This document shows positions 37,289-49,015 of a DNA stretch of 64,000 bases, one piece after another (within the stretch, counting starts at the first letter, position 1; every line of letters starts with the position of its first letter). The stretch comes from Vicinamibacterales bacterium (GTDB lineage Bacteria; Acidobacteriota; Vicinamibacteria; Vicinamibacterales; JAKQTR01): positions 62,001 to 126,000 of the forward strand of contig JALOKU010000001.1 in NCBI GenBank assembly GCA_025456345.1. Reading direction: 5' to 3'. Both the position numbers and the translations under genes were made by a program. Below the pieces are notes generated by a model. That model did not search any database. It saw only the letters and a list, made by a program, of their open reading frames with translations, and was not told the DNA's origin.

Positions 37289-38803
37289 TCAGGGGCTCAG
37301 CCGGTAGATCGAGAAGCGGGCGTTGCGGTAGGCCAGCGGCAGATCGAGCACGCGCTCGGTGACCAGGACGTCGAGGCCGAACCGATCGGCGAGCGCGCGG
37401 GCCGAGGCGGGCGTGAGGCCGTCGAAGTCGGTCATCGCGATGCGGCGCTCCGCCACCCTCATCGCCACGCGGCGCGAGTACATCGCCATCGCCGCGTCCT
37501 TCATTTCTTCGAGATAGACGTCGCGTCCGGCTGCCACGCGCACGCTGGCGGCGTGGCGCCACGCATGCGACGGGTCCGCCAGCACGTGGGTGGCCTCGGG
37601 CTGATGCCGCAGCCAGTTCATCGCGTCCTGCCAGTCGCCCTGCGGGAGCCCCGCCTGCACGACCGGCCGCCCGGGGTGCTCCACCCACATCACCCAGGCG
37701 CCGCGAGCGGCCGCGAGACCGATGAGCGCGCACGCCACGGCCGCCGCACGCCGGTTCCGCGTGGCCTCGCCGGGCATCCGGCGCCCTGCGTCCGCCAGCG
37801 CCCAGACCGCGTAGATCGTCGCCGCGAGGTCGAGCATCCAGAACACCCGCGACACCTGGAACTGAATGGCGAGCGCGATGCGGGCGGCGACACACGGCAG
37901 GGTCAGGACGAAGATGGCCACCAGGGCCGAAAGGCCCAGGACCATCGCCCCTTCGCGCGGGCGCGTGACCCCCAGGCGCCGGCGCAGGGCGAACCCCGCG
38001 GCCGGGACGGCGGCATACAGCGCGGCTACCGCCCAGCCGTCAGCCCCCCACCCGGTGGCGAACAGGTACTCCTTGCCCTCGAGCACCGCGAGCCACGCAT
38101 CGTCCATGCGGACCAGCTGCGGGCTCAGCGGGCCCCAGCCGATGGCCCAGATCGCGACAGCCGCCGTGCCGCCCCCAGCCGCCAGCAGCCAGGGCCGCAG
38201 CCGGGCATCCGCCGCGATGAGCGCCACGCCCACCCAGACGCCGAACCACAGGGCTGTCGTCGGGTGCACGACGAAGGCGGCCGCCACAAGCGCGAGGGCG
38301 GCGACAGGCCTCGCGCGCAAGACCGACACCACCGCCGCGAGTCCGATGGCGAACGCCAGTACGCGCGGGTGCCCGTAGCCTTCGAGCGTGTTCACGCCCG
38401 TCATGCCCACCCGGTGCTTCAAGGCCAGTGCGGCCACCACGGCGACCTGGGCCCACCGGGAGAGGCCCAGGTGCTCGGCCAGCGCACGTGCGCCCCAGAA
38501 GAGGAGCAGGAGGGCGAGGAGGTAGAGCCCGAGGAACAGGGCTGGCTGCGAGACGTGCGCCGTGCGGACAAGCGCCGCCGCCACTCGCGGGAAGACGTTG
38601 AGCCGATCCTGGTCGTCGATGAGGATGCGGTCGCGCGGGAAGGACTCCGGCTCCAAATGGCGCTGGATCGCCGGCAGGTAGAAAGCCTGGTCGCTGGCGC
38701 CGAACCGGTAGCCCGCGCTGTTGAGCGTGGCCGCGACGACGAAGACGAGCGCGGCGAGCCCCCAGACCAGCCGGGGCCACGGCCGCGCCGCGTCTTCGTG
38801 CAT
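37289..38803 (-). CDS. Polytopic membrane protein, GT-C-like
   Basis: Multiple TM segments; periplasmic C-terminal region. Confidence 0.6.
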   Translation of the reverse strand: MHEDAARPWPRLVWGLAALVFVVAATLNSAGYRFGASDQAFYLPAIQRHLEPESFPRDRILIDDQDRLNVFPRVAAALVRTAHVSQPALFLGLYLLALLLLFWGARALAEHLGLSRWAQVAVVAALALKHRVGMTGVNTLEGYGHPRVLAFAIGLAAVVSVLRARPVAALALVAAAFVVHPTTALWFGVWVGVALIAADARLRPWLLAAGGGTAAVAIWAIGWGPLSPQLVRMDDAWLAVLEGKEYLFATGWGADGWAVAALYAAVPAAGFALRRRLGVTRPREGAMVLGLSALVAIFVLTLPCVAARIALAIQFQVSRVFWMLDLAATIYAVWALADAGRRMPGEATRNRRAAAVACALIGLAAARGAWVMWVEHPGRPVVQAGLPQGDWQDAMNWLRHQPEATHVLADPSHAWRHAASVRVAAGRDVYLEEMKDAAMAMYSRRVAMRVAERRIAMTDFDGLTPASARALADRFGLDVLVTERVLDLPLAYRNARFSIYRLSP

Positions 38804-38814
38804 CGCCCTCACGT

Positions 38815-39309
38815 TCAGCTTTCGTCGGCGCTGGGCCCGTAGATGCCGGGCACTTTCGAGCCGGTCAGTCGCAGGTAGACGCTCAGCTGCCCGCGATGGT
38901 GAATGAGGTGGTTCATCACCCACGACCGCCACGCCGCGGCGCGCGGCATGCCGAACAGCTCCTTGCCGTTCTGTTTGAACGTCCACGTGCTCATCAGCTC
39001 AGCGTCGGTCCGCGCCGCGAGGAGCGCGCGAATCGTCTTCACCTGGCCGTCGAACAGCTCCAGCACGGCGGAGGTTGTGGCCGCGGCTGCCGGCTTGTGC
39101 GCGCCGTCGACCATGTTGAACTCCGTCTGCGTGAGAATCGTCTGGCCCCACTGCGGGATTTCCGCCACGTGCGTGGCCAGGCGGCCCAGGCTCATCGACT
39201 TTTCGTGCGGCTTCCAGCCGAACTGGGCGTCATCCACCCGCTCGAGCACCTTTCGCGTCACGGCCATTTCGTGATCGAACTCCGGCAACAGCGCGTCAAC
39301 GATCGCCAT
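38815..39309 (-). CDS. DinB family protein
   Basis: FDHEMAVTRKVLERVDDAQFGWKPHEKSMSLGRLATHVAEIPQWG...MNHLIHHRGQLSVYLRLTG. Confidence 0.9.
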   Translation of the reverse strand: MAIVDALLPEFDHEMAVTRKVLERVDDAQFGWKPHEKSMSLGRLATHVAEIPQWGQTILTQTEFNMVDGAHKPAAAATTSAVLELFDGQVKTIRALLAARTDAELMSTWTFKQNGKELFGMPRAAAWRSWVMNHLIHHRGQLSVYLRLTGSKVPGIYGPSADES

Positions 39310-39360
39310 TTCTCAGCTCCTTGGTGTTGATTGACTGGTTTCCTTCAGCGTGACACCGTC

Positions 39361-39433
39361 TCGTCCCTATCCCCTCGTCCCTTGCCCCTTGCCCCTTGCC
39401 CCTTGTCCCTATCCCCTTGCCCCTGTCCCCTAG
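39361..39433. repeat. Heptamer array TCGTCCC TATCCCC TCGTCCC TTGCCCC TTGCCCC TTGCCCC TTGTCCC TATCCCC TTGCCCC TGTCCCC TAG
   Basis: Ten consecutive TNNYCCC units in strict 7-bp phase, ending at the stop codon of the minus-strand gene (39430-39432). Confidence 0.95.
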
Positions 39434-42285
39434 CCTATGACCTCCACCCAGCATCCCAGAAACCGGCGATCGCGGCTGCCAGGGGTGACCTCGGACGGCC
39501 TGAAACCGTTCGCGGGGCTGATCGTCATCCGCAGCGTGCCGTCGAGCGGTGTCGGCTCCACGTCGACCTCCGCCGGCACGCCGGCCTCCAGGTCGGTCGT
39601 CCACGTGAGCCCGGGTGTTTCGAACCTGACGCTGTTCGCCACCGGGCTCCGCAGCCGCAGGCGGACCTTCGTCGTCAGGCGCCCGGTCTTCGACACCACC
39701 GAGACGATGGCGCGATTGGCGCCGCGGACCCAGAACCCGTCAGGTTCCGGGTAGGACGCACTGTCGTGGAACAGGAAGACGAACCGGTCCAGGGCAAGCG
39801 TCGCCAGCACCTCGTACGCCGCGACGCGATCGAGGGTGGGTGCCACGCGCATCGGGCGCACCCGCAGTTCACCGACCGCCGCTTCGAGGCCAGCCGACGC
39901 GCGGAAGCCGACGAAGTTCACGTCGACCGGGAGGTCGAACGTCCCCTGCCACCGGCCACCCGCCTCAACGTCCACGTTCCACTCGGTCAGGGCGCCGCCG
40001 GACCGCCCTGCCTGCAGGACGAGGTTGCCCGCGAGGCGTGCCGCCGGGTCGGCGCCGGATCGCGGCGTGAGCTCGAGGGCGTAACGCCCGGAGGGCAGCG
40101 CGAAGCGCGCGTTGAGCAGGACCGGAGCCGGCTGACGTGCGGTCCGCGACCCTGGCCTGGCCGACAGCGAGAACGCCTGCGGCAGCGAGGCGGCGTCGAA
40201 GAAGGAAAGCGGGTCGTAGCGGATGCCGATCGGTCTGGCATGCGGGTCGAACGACTCCAGCATCTCGATGCGTGAACGGTCCTCCGGCGACGGGCACGGC
40301 TTGAGGTTGGCGCCGAGCGTCGGCGGCATGACGATCGTGACCAGCAGCACGGCGAGCAGCGCACCGGCATCGGCGCGCAGGAACGCCAGTCCCCGGCCGG
40401 TGCGTGAACTGCCGCGCGCCGCCGTTCGGCGGGTGGCGAGCAGCCCGACGGCCCACGCGCTCAGGGCGATGGCCAGCAGCCAGATTCCCGCCTGCGCGAG
40501 GGCGAGCCAGGTCGGCTGCATGATGAAGTCCGGCGCAAACGCCCACAGGTGCCAGTCCGGCGACAGCCACTCGAGGAACCTCGAGATGCCGTTGCGGCCA
40601 AGCGCGAGCGTGGCGCCGTTGCGCACGGCCAGCACCGCCACCGAGGTGGCCAGGCCGACCAGCAGCAGCAACCGGTACACCGCCCGGCGCTCCGGATGGC
40701 CGGCGCCCGCCCGGAACTCCCACGCCACGGGCAGCGACATCAGCAGCAGCCCGGAGACGAGCATCCGCCCCGGCAGCGCCGTGCCACCCCACCACATCTG
40801 AAACGCGCCAACTGAGCCGACCAGCGCGGCAAGCGCCAATCCGATCTCGACGGCCAGGCCGCGGGCCCGGCCGCCGGCACGCCACATCGACCACAGGCCG
40901 ACAATGCCGAGCGCGAGCGCCGGCGCGTAAGGCAGGATGCCGTACTCCTGGTCGACGAGCAGGCCCGTGACGCCGCGTACCAGGTTTCCGGCGCTCATCT
41001 GTGTGCCGGCGGCCCCGCCGTACGGCGCCGACGGCCAGGGCGAGCCCCAGATGACGAAGTGGAACGCGAGCCACGCCGCAACGCTCAGGGCGAACGGCGC
41101 GGCTGCGGCGATCACGAGGCGCTCCCGGGTCCACGGCGAAGCCGGGCGGTCGCGCCAGATCCGCCAGACGCCGACGGCGAGGAGCACGGCGGCTATCAGG
41201 GCGTACTTCGCATGCAGCCACGGCAGCACGGCCGTCGCGAGGCCGAGCAGCAGCGCGCGCCAGGCCCGCGCCGGCGTCGCCGTGGCTGCGCCCGGCTCGC
41301 TGTCGCCGAGCCCCACGTCGCGGATGGCCACCGTGGCCGCCACCATCACCGCGAACGCAGCCGGGATCTCGGGATACACGGTGCCGCTGTTCGTCAGGTA
41401 GGGCACCGACAGCGCCGTCACCGACCACGAGAAGGTGGCGGCCGCCACCGAGCCCGTCACGCGCCGCACCCAGCGCCACGCCAGCGCCGCCGCGGCGGCC
41501 GCGATGAGGACCATCAGCAGCACCACCGCCGGGTAGCCGCCCAGCGCGAACGCCGGCGCGGCGAGCAGCGGCAGGCCGACAGGATGGACCGAATAGGTTC
41601 CGCCATCCCGGCCCGCCGCGATCGTGTGCGGCGCCAGGTCTGCGTCGTAGTACGCGGCGTAGTCCCGCCGCGCATGGTTGTTCTCGATCCGCAGGTCGTG
41701 GTCCGTGAGCAGGCTCTGCGTGATGATGAGGTAATGCGGCTCGTCGCCCCCCGGGAACATCCCCGACGGGGCGAGCGCCAGGGCCGCCGTGCCAAAGAGC
41801 ACGGCGCTGGCCGCGAAGACGACGAGGTAGCTGCGCAGGGCCGACCACGCGCGCATCCGCACCACGAGGCGGCGCCCGCGGCCGGTGCCGAGCACCGACC
41901 ACGCGACCTGGCTTGCGACGACCAGCCAGACCAGCAGCCGCCCCGGGCCCGCGAACACTCTCAAGACCGGCACCCGGTCGGGCAGCCAGGGCAGATACGG
42001 CAGGATGAGCACCGACAGCGCGTAGAGCGGCAGGAACGAATCCCCGGACCGCGTGGGCGCCGCACCCCCGGAGCCGGGAACGCCGCGAGGGGCGTCGGAG
42101 AGACGCAGGCTCAGCACTGCACCGATGGCCAGCGCAAGGGCGAGGCTGGCCGCCAGTTGGGCCAGGCTCGGCAGCATCGCCACCCTGACCGCCTGCGCGC
42201 CATTCACGGCGACGTCGAGCGAGCCCAACGACACCCAGAACGCCGCGCCGGCAGTGATCCACGCGCCCACAGTCCGGAGGTTCAC
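39430..42285 (-). CDS. Large polytopic membrane protein with C-terminal beta-rich region, glycosyltransferase-like
   Basis: Numerous TM helices; GGDEPHYLIITQSLLTDHDLRIENNH motif seen in GT-C-like proteins. Confidence 0.6.
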   Translation of the reverse strand: MNLRTVGAWITAGAAFWVSLGSLDVAVNGAQAVRVAMLPSLAQLAASLALALAIGAVLSLRLSDAPRGVPGSGGAAPTRSGDSFLPLYALSVLILPYLPWLPDRVPVLRVFAGPGRLLVWLVVASQVAWSVLGTGRGRRLVVRMRAWSALRSYLVVFAASAVLFGTAALALAPSGMFPGGDEPHYLIITQSLLTDHDLRIENNHARRDYAAYYDADLAPHTIAAGRDGGTYSVHPVGLPLLAAPAFALGGYPAVVLLMVLIAAAAAALAWRWVRRVTGSVAAATFSWSVTALSVPYLTNSGTVYPEIPAAFAVMVAATVAIRDVGLGDSEPGAATATPARAWRALLLGLATAVLPWLHAKYALIAAVLLAVGVWRIWRDRPASPWTRERLVIAAAAPFALSVAAWLAFHFVIWGSPWPSAPYGGAAGTQMSAGNLVRGVTGLLVDQEYGILPYAPALALGIVGLWSMWRAGGRARGLAVEIGLALAALVGSVGAFQMWWGGTALPGRMLVSGLLLMSLPVAWEFRAGAGHPERRAVYRLLLLVGLATSVAVLAVRNGATLALGRNGISRFLEWLSPDWHLWAFAPDFIMQPTWLALAQAGIWLLAIALSAWAVGLLATRRTAARGSSRTGRGLAFLRADAGALLAVLLVTIVMPPTLGANLKPCPSPEDRSRIEMLESFDPHARPIGIRYDPLSFFDAASLPQAFSLSARPGSRTARQPAPVLLNARFALPSGRYALELTPRSGADPAARLAGNLVLQAGRSGGALTEWNVDVEAGGRWQGTFDLPVDVNFVGFRASAGLEAAVGELRVRPMRVAPTLDRVAAYEVLATLALDRFVFLFHDSASYPEPDGFWVRGANRAIVSVVSKTGRLTTKVRLRLRSPVANSVRFETPGLTWTTDLEAGVPAEVDVEPTPLDGTLRMTISPANGFRPSEVTPGSRDRRFLGCWVEVIG

Positions 42286-42356
42286 AGCATCTCCTCGATG
42301 ATGGTCTACAATTCTACTCCGCCGGCAGGCCCGGGCCGTTACCGCGCGGAACGCCG

Positions 42357-42896
42357 ATGAAACCGTATCCCCTGCAGTACGTCGCCGAGTCGGTGCTGGC
42401 CACCGGCGCTGGCGTGGTCGTCCGCCCCATCCGCGCCAGCGACGAGGCGATGATGGTGCGCTTCCACGAAGGCCTCTCCGACCGGAGCGTCTACCAGCGC
42501 TACTTCCACATGATGACGCTCGCCCGGCGGACCGCCCACGCGCGGCTGACGCGGATCTGCCTCGTCGACTACGACCGGGAGTTCGCGCTGGTGGCCGAAG
42601 GCCGCGACGAGGAGGGCGGCGCGCCGGTCATTCTGGGCGTCGCGCGCCTGCAGCGCCTCGGCGACGGGGGAGTGGCGGAGTTCGCGGTGGTGGTGGCCGA
42701 CCGTTACCAGAGGATCGGCGTCGGCGGGGCGCTGATGCGCCAGGTGATCGCCATCGCGCGGCAGGAGGGCGTGTCGCGCCTGCGCGCCGACATCCTGTCC
42801 GAAAACGGCCCCATGCGGCGGTTGTGCGCACGGGCCGGCATCTGCGTGCGGCCGACGGCCGACCCGCAGGTGGTCGAAGCCGACCTCGCCTTCTAA
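42357..42896 (+). CDS. GNAT family N-acetyltransferase
   Basis: VVVRPIRASDEAMMVRFHEGLSDRSVYQRYFHMM...EFAVVVADRYQRIGVGGALMRQVIAIAR. Confidence 0.9.
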   Translation: MKPYPLQYVAESVLATGAGVVVRPIRASDEAMMVRFHEGLSDRSVYQRYFHMMTLARRTAHARLTRICLVDYDREFALVAEGRDEEGGAPVILGVARLQRLGDGGVAEFAVVVADRYQRIGVGGALMRQVIAIARQEGVSRLRADILSENGPMRRLCARAGICVRPTADPQVVEADLAF

Positions 42897-42897
42897 C

Positions 42898-42932
42898 CCG
42901 AAGCGCACTTCGGTCGGGGACACGCGCTTCGG
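42898..42932. terminator. Hairpin downstream of GNAT gene (9-bp perfect arms)
   Basis: ccgaagcgc - 17 nt - gcgcttcgg. Confidence 0.5.
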
Positions 42933-42948
42933 CCGACGCAGGCTGCCT

Positions 42949-42969
42949 GCCCTGAGCGCAGTCGAAGGG
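42949..42969. repeat. REP-like motif gccctgagcgcagtcgaaggg
   Basis: Shares GCCCTGAGCG and CGAAGGG ends with 13014-13053. Confidence 0.5.
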
Positions 42970-43024
42970 ACGCCTGCGGGCTCCATCCCGGCGCATCCTC
43001 AACTGACGTGCGCGCCGGATCCCA

Positions 43025-45142
<2,118 letters not shown>

Positions 45143-45179
45143 GTCCGCATTGTACGCGCAGCCGGGGTAGAATCCCCCC

Positions 45180-46163
45180 ATGTACCTCCGGGTGATGAAG
45201 GTGGGCTGCTTCGGCGGGGGCACGGGCCTGCCGAGCGTGCTGGGCGGCCTGAAGCGGAATCCCTGGCTCGACCTGCACGCCATCGTCACCATGTTCGACA
45301 GCGGCGGCAGTTCGGGGCAGCTGCGCGACGAGCTGGGCGTCCTGCCGCCGGGCGACGTGCTGAAGTGCGCCCTGGCGCTGGCGCGCAACGAGCGCGAGGC
45401 ACGCCGGCTGCTGCTGTCCCGGCTGCCGACGCTCGAGGATTCGCGCCTGGCCGGCCACACGGCCGGCAACCTCCTGCTGTCGATGATGGAGCAGTACAGC
45501 GGGAGCTTTCTGGCCGGGGTCGAAGGCCTGCGGGCGCTGCTGGGCTGCCGAGGCCGCGTGTGGCCGGTGAGCATCGAGCAAGCCAGCCTGTGCGCGCGCT
45601 ACGCGGACGGCTCGAGCGAGCGCGGCGAGGCGGACGTGGATGCCCGGCTCGATCGCGGCCACGCGATCGAGCAGGTGTGGCTGGATCCGCCCGTGGAGAT
45701 CCACCGCGCGGTGGCCGGCGCCATCGCCGAACTCGAGGCGGTGATCGTCGGCCCGGGCAGCTTCTTCACGAGCCTGATGCCGATCTTCTCGGTCAAGGGC
45801 GTGCCTGAGGCCCTCGCGCGGGCTCGGGGGCCGATCATCCTCATCGCCAACCTGCTCACGGAAGGCCAGGGCATGAGGGGCTTCACGGCGGGCGATGCCG
45901 TGAGGATGATTGGCCAGGCAGCCGGACGGCCGGTCAGCGCGGTCGTCTTCAACGAGGGGCGGCCGTCGGCCGACGTGCTGGCGCGCTACACCGACGAGCA
46001 CAAGTACCCGCTGGAGTTGGGCACGCTACCCGCCTCCTGCACGCTGGTCAGCGGACGGTTCTGGCGGAAAGACATCGCGCGCCACGATCGTCTGCGGCTC
46101 GCGCACGCCCTCTGGGCGGTACTCGCCGCGAACCTCGAGCGACGCTCCCGTCCGCGGCTCTGA
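45180..46163 (+). CDS. YvcK/CofD-like gluconeogenesis factor
   Basis: [60 protein letters not shown]...[11 protein letters not shown]. Confidence 0.9.
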   Translation: MYLRVMKVGCFGGGTGLPSVLGGLKRNPWLDLHAIVTMFDSGGSSGQLRDELGVLPPGDVLKCALALARNEREARRLLLSRLPTLEDSRLAGHTAGNLLLSMMEQYSGSFLAGVEGLRALLGCRGRVWPVSIEQASLCARYADGSSERGEADVDARLDRGHAIEQVWLDPPVEIHRAVAGAIAELEAVIVGPGSFFTSLMPIFSVKGVPEALARARGPIILIANLLTEGQGMRGFTAGDAVRMIGQAAGRPVSAVVFNEGRPSADVLARYTDEHKYPLELGTLPASCTLVSGRFWRKDIARHDRLRLAHALWAVLAANLERRSRPRL

Positions 46164-46193
46164 TCCGTACGTACCTGGTCCCCCGGGGCGACC

Positions 46194-47456
46194 ATGACCG
46201 ACACCGAACTGCGAACGCTGGGGGTGATCATCGCGGCCCTGGGCGGCGCCGCCATCGGGGTGGAGCGCGAGCGGTCGGGGCATGCGAAGGGCCCTGATGC
46301 GCGGTTCGCCGGGGTCCGCACCTTCACGCTGCTCGGCGGGCTCTCGGGCCTCGCCGGGTGGCTCTGGGCCGCACAGATTCCATGGCTGGCGGTCGTGCTG
46401 CTGGCCGGCGCCGCCGCGCTGGTGGTGGTGGCCTACCAGGCCGTCGCCGCCCGGGACCCCGATGGCACCACGGAAGTGGCGGCGCTGGTGACGCTGGCCG
46501 CCGGCGTACTGGGCGGCCTCGGCCACCTGGCGTTTTCGAGCGCCGTGATTGCCGTCACGGCGCTGCTGCTCATCGAGAAGTCGCGCGTGCACGCGCTGGT
46601 TCAGCGGATGGACGACAAAGCCGTCCGCGCCGGCATCCGCTTCGCGGTGATGGCCGTCGTGCTGATGCCGCTGCTCCCGGCGGGCCCGTACGGTCCCCTC
46701 GGCGGCGTCAGGCCTCGCGAGCTGTGGGTCTTCGTGCTGTTCTTCTCGGGCATCAGTTTCGCCGGCTATATCGCGCGCCTCTTCGTGGGCGCCCGCCACG
46801 GCTACCTGGTCGCCGGCCTGCTCGGCGGCGTCGTCTCGTCAACGAGCGTGACGCTGTCGTTTTCGCGGGCGAGCCGGCGCGAAGACGAGGCGGTCGGCCG
46901 GCCCCTCGCCTATGGCGTGCTCGCCGCCTGCACCACGTTGTTCGTTCGAGTCGCCGCGGCCACGGCCGTGCTGTCGTTCCCGCTGGCCGAGCGGCTCGTT
47001 CCCCTGATTGCGGCGCCGTTCCTCGTCGGGGTGGCGGCCGTGCTGATCGGCCTGCGAAGGCCGCAGCAGGAGCGGCCGGAGGTGCACACGCTCCAGAACC
47101 CGCTGCAGCTGGGAGCGGCGCTGCAGATGGCCGCGCTCTTCCAGGCGGTGCTGTTCATCGTCGATGCGGTGCGGACGACCTGGGGCGATGTGGGCCTGGT
47201 CGTCAGCGGCGCGATCCTCGGCGTGGCCGACGTCGACGCGCTGATGATCTCGATGGCCCATGCCGTCGCGACGGGCGGCGCGCCGGCGGCGCCGGCGACG
47301 GCCGTGGCGGTCGGCATCCTGTCGAACACCCTGTTCAAACTGGCCCTGGCGACGACGCTCTCCCGCCCGCCGTTCAGGCGCACGGCTGGGGTGGGCCTCG
47401 CGGCGATGGCCGCCGCGTCGCTGGCGGCGCTCCTGGTCTTTCGCCCCGGTCCTTGA
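46194..47456 (+). CDS. MgtC/SapB-DUF4010-like membrane protein
   Basis: IIAALGGAAIGVERERSGH...FAGVRTFTLLGGLSGLAGWLW...GYLVAGLLGGVVSSTSVTLSFSR. Confidence 0.85.
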   Translation: MTDTELRTLGVIIAALGGAAIGVERERSGHAKGPDARFAGVRTFTLLGGLSGLAGWLWAAQIPWLAVVLLAGAAALVVVAYQAVAARDPDGTTEVAALVTLAAGVLGGLGHLAFSSAVIAVTALLLIEKSRVHALVQRMDDKAVRAGIRFAVMAVVLMPLLPAGPYGPLGGVRPRELWVFVLFFSGISFAGYIARLFVGARHGYLVAGLLGGVVSSTSVTLSFSRASRREDEAVGRPLAYGVLAACTTLFVRVAAATAVLSFPLAERLVPLIAAPFLVGVAAVLIGLRRPQQERPEVHTLQNPLQLGAALQMAALFQAVLFIVDAVRTTWGDVGLVVSGAILGVADVDALMISMAHAVATGGAPAAPATAVAVGILSNTLFKLALATTLSRPPFRRTAGVGLAAMAAASLAALLVFRPGP

Positions 47457-47481
47457 CTTCGCCGCGGGGCGTCACTAGCCT
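47453..47481 (+). promoter_or_regulatory. Promoter-like TTGACT - 17 bp - TAGCCT, 8 nt from the pxpA ATG
   Basis: ttgact 47453-47458; tagcct 47476-47481; ATG at 47490. Confidence 0.5.
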
Positions 47482-47489
47482 GTGGCGCC

Positions 47490-48275
47490 ATGGGCGCAAC
47501 ACGCACCTCGGCACGGGTCGACATCAACTGCGACATGGGCGAAGGCTTCGGGGCCTACGCCATGGGCCTCGATGCCGACATCATCGCCCACATCACCTCC
47601 GCCAACATTGCCTGCGGGTTTCACGCCGGCGATCCGGGATGGATGCGGGCCACCGTCTCGCTCGCCGAGCGTCACCGCGTCGGCGTGGGTGCGCACCCGG
47701 GCTTTCCGGATCTGCGCGGATTCGGCCGCCGCGCCATGCAGGCGTCGGCCGCCGAGATTGCCGACGACCTCGTCTATCAGATTGGCGCACTGACGGCGTT
47801 CACGGGCGGGAAGCGCCTCCAGCACGTGAAGCCCCACGGCGCCCTGTACAACATGGCGGTCGAACGCGAGGACGTGGCCCGCGCCATCGGCGATGCCATT
47901 CTCGAGGTTGATCGGGATCTGATTCTCGTCGTGCTGGCCGGCTCACCCTGGGAGCAGGTGGCTCGACGTATGGGGCTGCGAGTGGCGCGGGAGGTGTTCG
48001 CGGACCGCGCCTTCGACGCCCGGGGCGGGCTCGTGCCGCGGACGGCAGCCGGCGCGGTCATCCACGATGCGCCGACCGTCGTCGAGCGGAGTCTCCGGAT
48101 GGTTCTCGACCACCGCGTGACCGCCGTCACCGGCGAAGACCTCGAACTGCACGCCGACACGATTTGTCTGCACGGCGACACCCCTGGCGCGGTGAGCCTC
48201 GCGGCATCACTGCGCGTGGCGTTCGCGCGCGCCGGCGTCGAGGCGGTCCCGATGGCGGAACTGGTGGCGCGCTAG
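47490..48275 (+). CDS. pxpA: 5-oxoprolinase subunit A (LamB/YcsF family)
   Basis: VDINCDMGEGFGAYAMGLDADIIAHITSANIACGFHAGDPGWMRATVSLAERHRVGVGAHPGFPDLRGFGRR. Confidence 0.94.
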   Translation: MGATRTSARVDINCDMGEGFGAYAMGLDADIIAHITSANIACGFHAGDPGWMRATVSLAERHRVGVGAHPGFPDLRGFGRRAMQASAAEIADDLVYQIGALTAFTGGKRLQHVKPHGALYNMAVEREDVARAIGDAILEVDRDLILVVLAGSPWEQVARRMGLRVAREVFADRAFDARGGLVPRTAAGAVIHDAPTVVERSLRMVLDHRVTAVTGEDLELHADTICLHGDTPGAVSLAASLRVAFARAGVEAVPMAELVAR

Positions 48276-48277
48276 CC

Positions 48278-49015
48278 ATGCTGCAGGCTCCGCGCCTCCT
48301 CCCCGCAGGCGACAGCGCCATGGCCGTCGAGTTCGGCGACGGCATCGACGTGCGGATCAACGCGCGGGTGCGGCTGTTGCAGCAGGCTCTCCGGGCCGGG
48401 GCGCATGCCGGCATCGTCGAGATGGTGCCCACGTACCGCTCGCTGATGGTGCACTACGACCCGATGGTGCTGGCGCGCGAGGCCCTCGCAGACGTCATCA
48501 TGACGACGGCGGGCCGGCTGCCGGAGCAGGTCCGCGAGGCGGCCAGGACGGTCGAGATTCCGGTGAAGTACGGGGGCGAGGCCGGTCCTGATCTGGCGGA
48601 TGTGGCCGCGGCTGCCGGTGTGGACGAGCAGGCCGTGGCCGAACTCCACGCCGGCGGCGAGTACGTCGTGTTCATGCTGGGGTTCATGCCGGGGTTTCCG
48701 TATCTCGGCGGCCTGCCGCCGGGCCTTGCGATGCCGAGGCTCGCATCGCCGAGAGCTGTGGTGCCGGCAGGGTCGGTCGGCATCGCTGGGGCGCAAACCG
48801 GCATTTATCCTACCGAGAGCCCGGGCGGATGGCGGATCATCGGGCGCACGCCGGTTTGTCTGTTCGATCCGCTTCGTTCGCCTCCGGCACTGCTCGAGGC
48901 CGGGGACCACGTTCGCTTCGTTCCCGTCGGCCAGACGGATTACGACGCGATCGCGCGTGAGGTGCAGGCGGGCACGTATCGTCCGGCCTCGCGCACCGGG
49001 AGCGGCGGCCGATGA
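48278..49015 (+). CDS. pxpB: 5-oxoprolinase subunit B (KipI/AHS1 family)
   Basis: LLPAGDSAMAVEFG...MLGFMPGFPYLGGLPPGLAMPRLASPRAVVPAGSVGIAGAQTGIYPTESPGGWRIIGRTP. Confidence 0.93.
   Translation: MLQAPRLLPAGDSAMAVEFGDGIDVRINARVRLLQQALRAGAHAGIVEMVPTYRSLMVHYDPMVLAREALADVIMTTAGRLPEQVREAARTVEIPVKYGGEAGPDLADVAAAAGVDEQAVAELHAGGEYVVFMLGFMPGFPYLGGLPPGLAMPRLASPRAVVPAGSVGIAGAQTGIYPTESPGGWRIIGRTPVCLFDPLRSPPALLEAGDHVRFVPVGQTDYDAIAREVQAGTYRPASRTGSGGR

Noticed and set aside
39965-42262. 765-aa minus-strand ORF in an alternate frame of the 39430 membrane protein
   Set aside because: Composition dominated by Arg/Gly/Pro; the overlapping frame has a regular TM pattern
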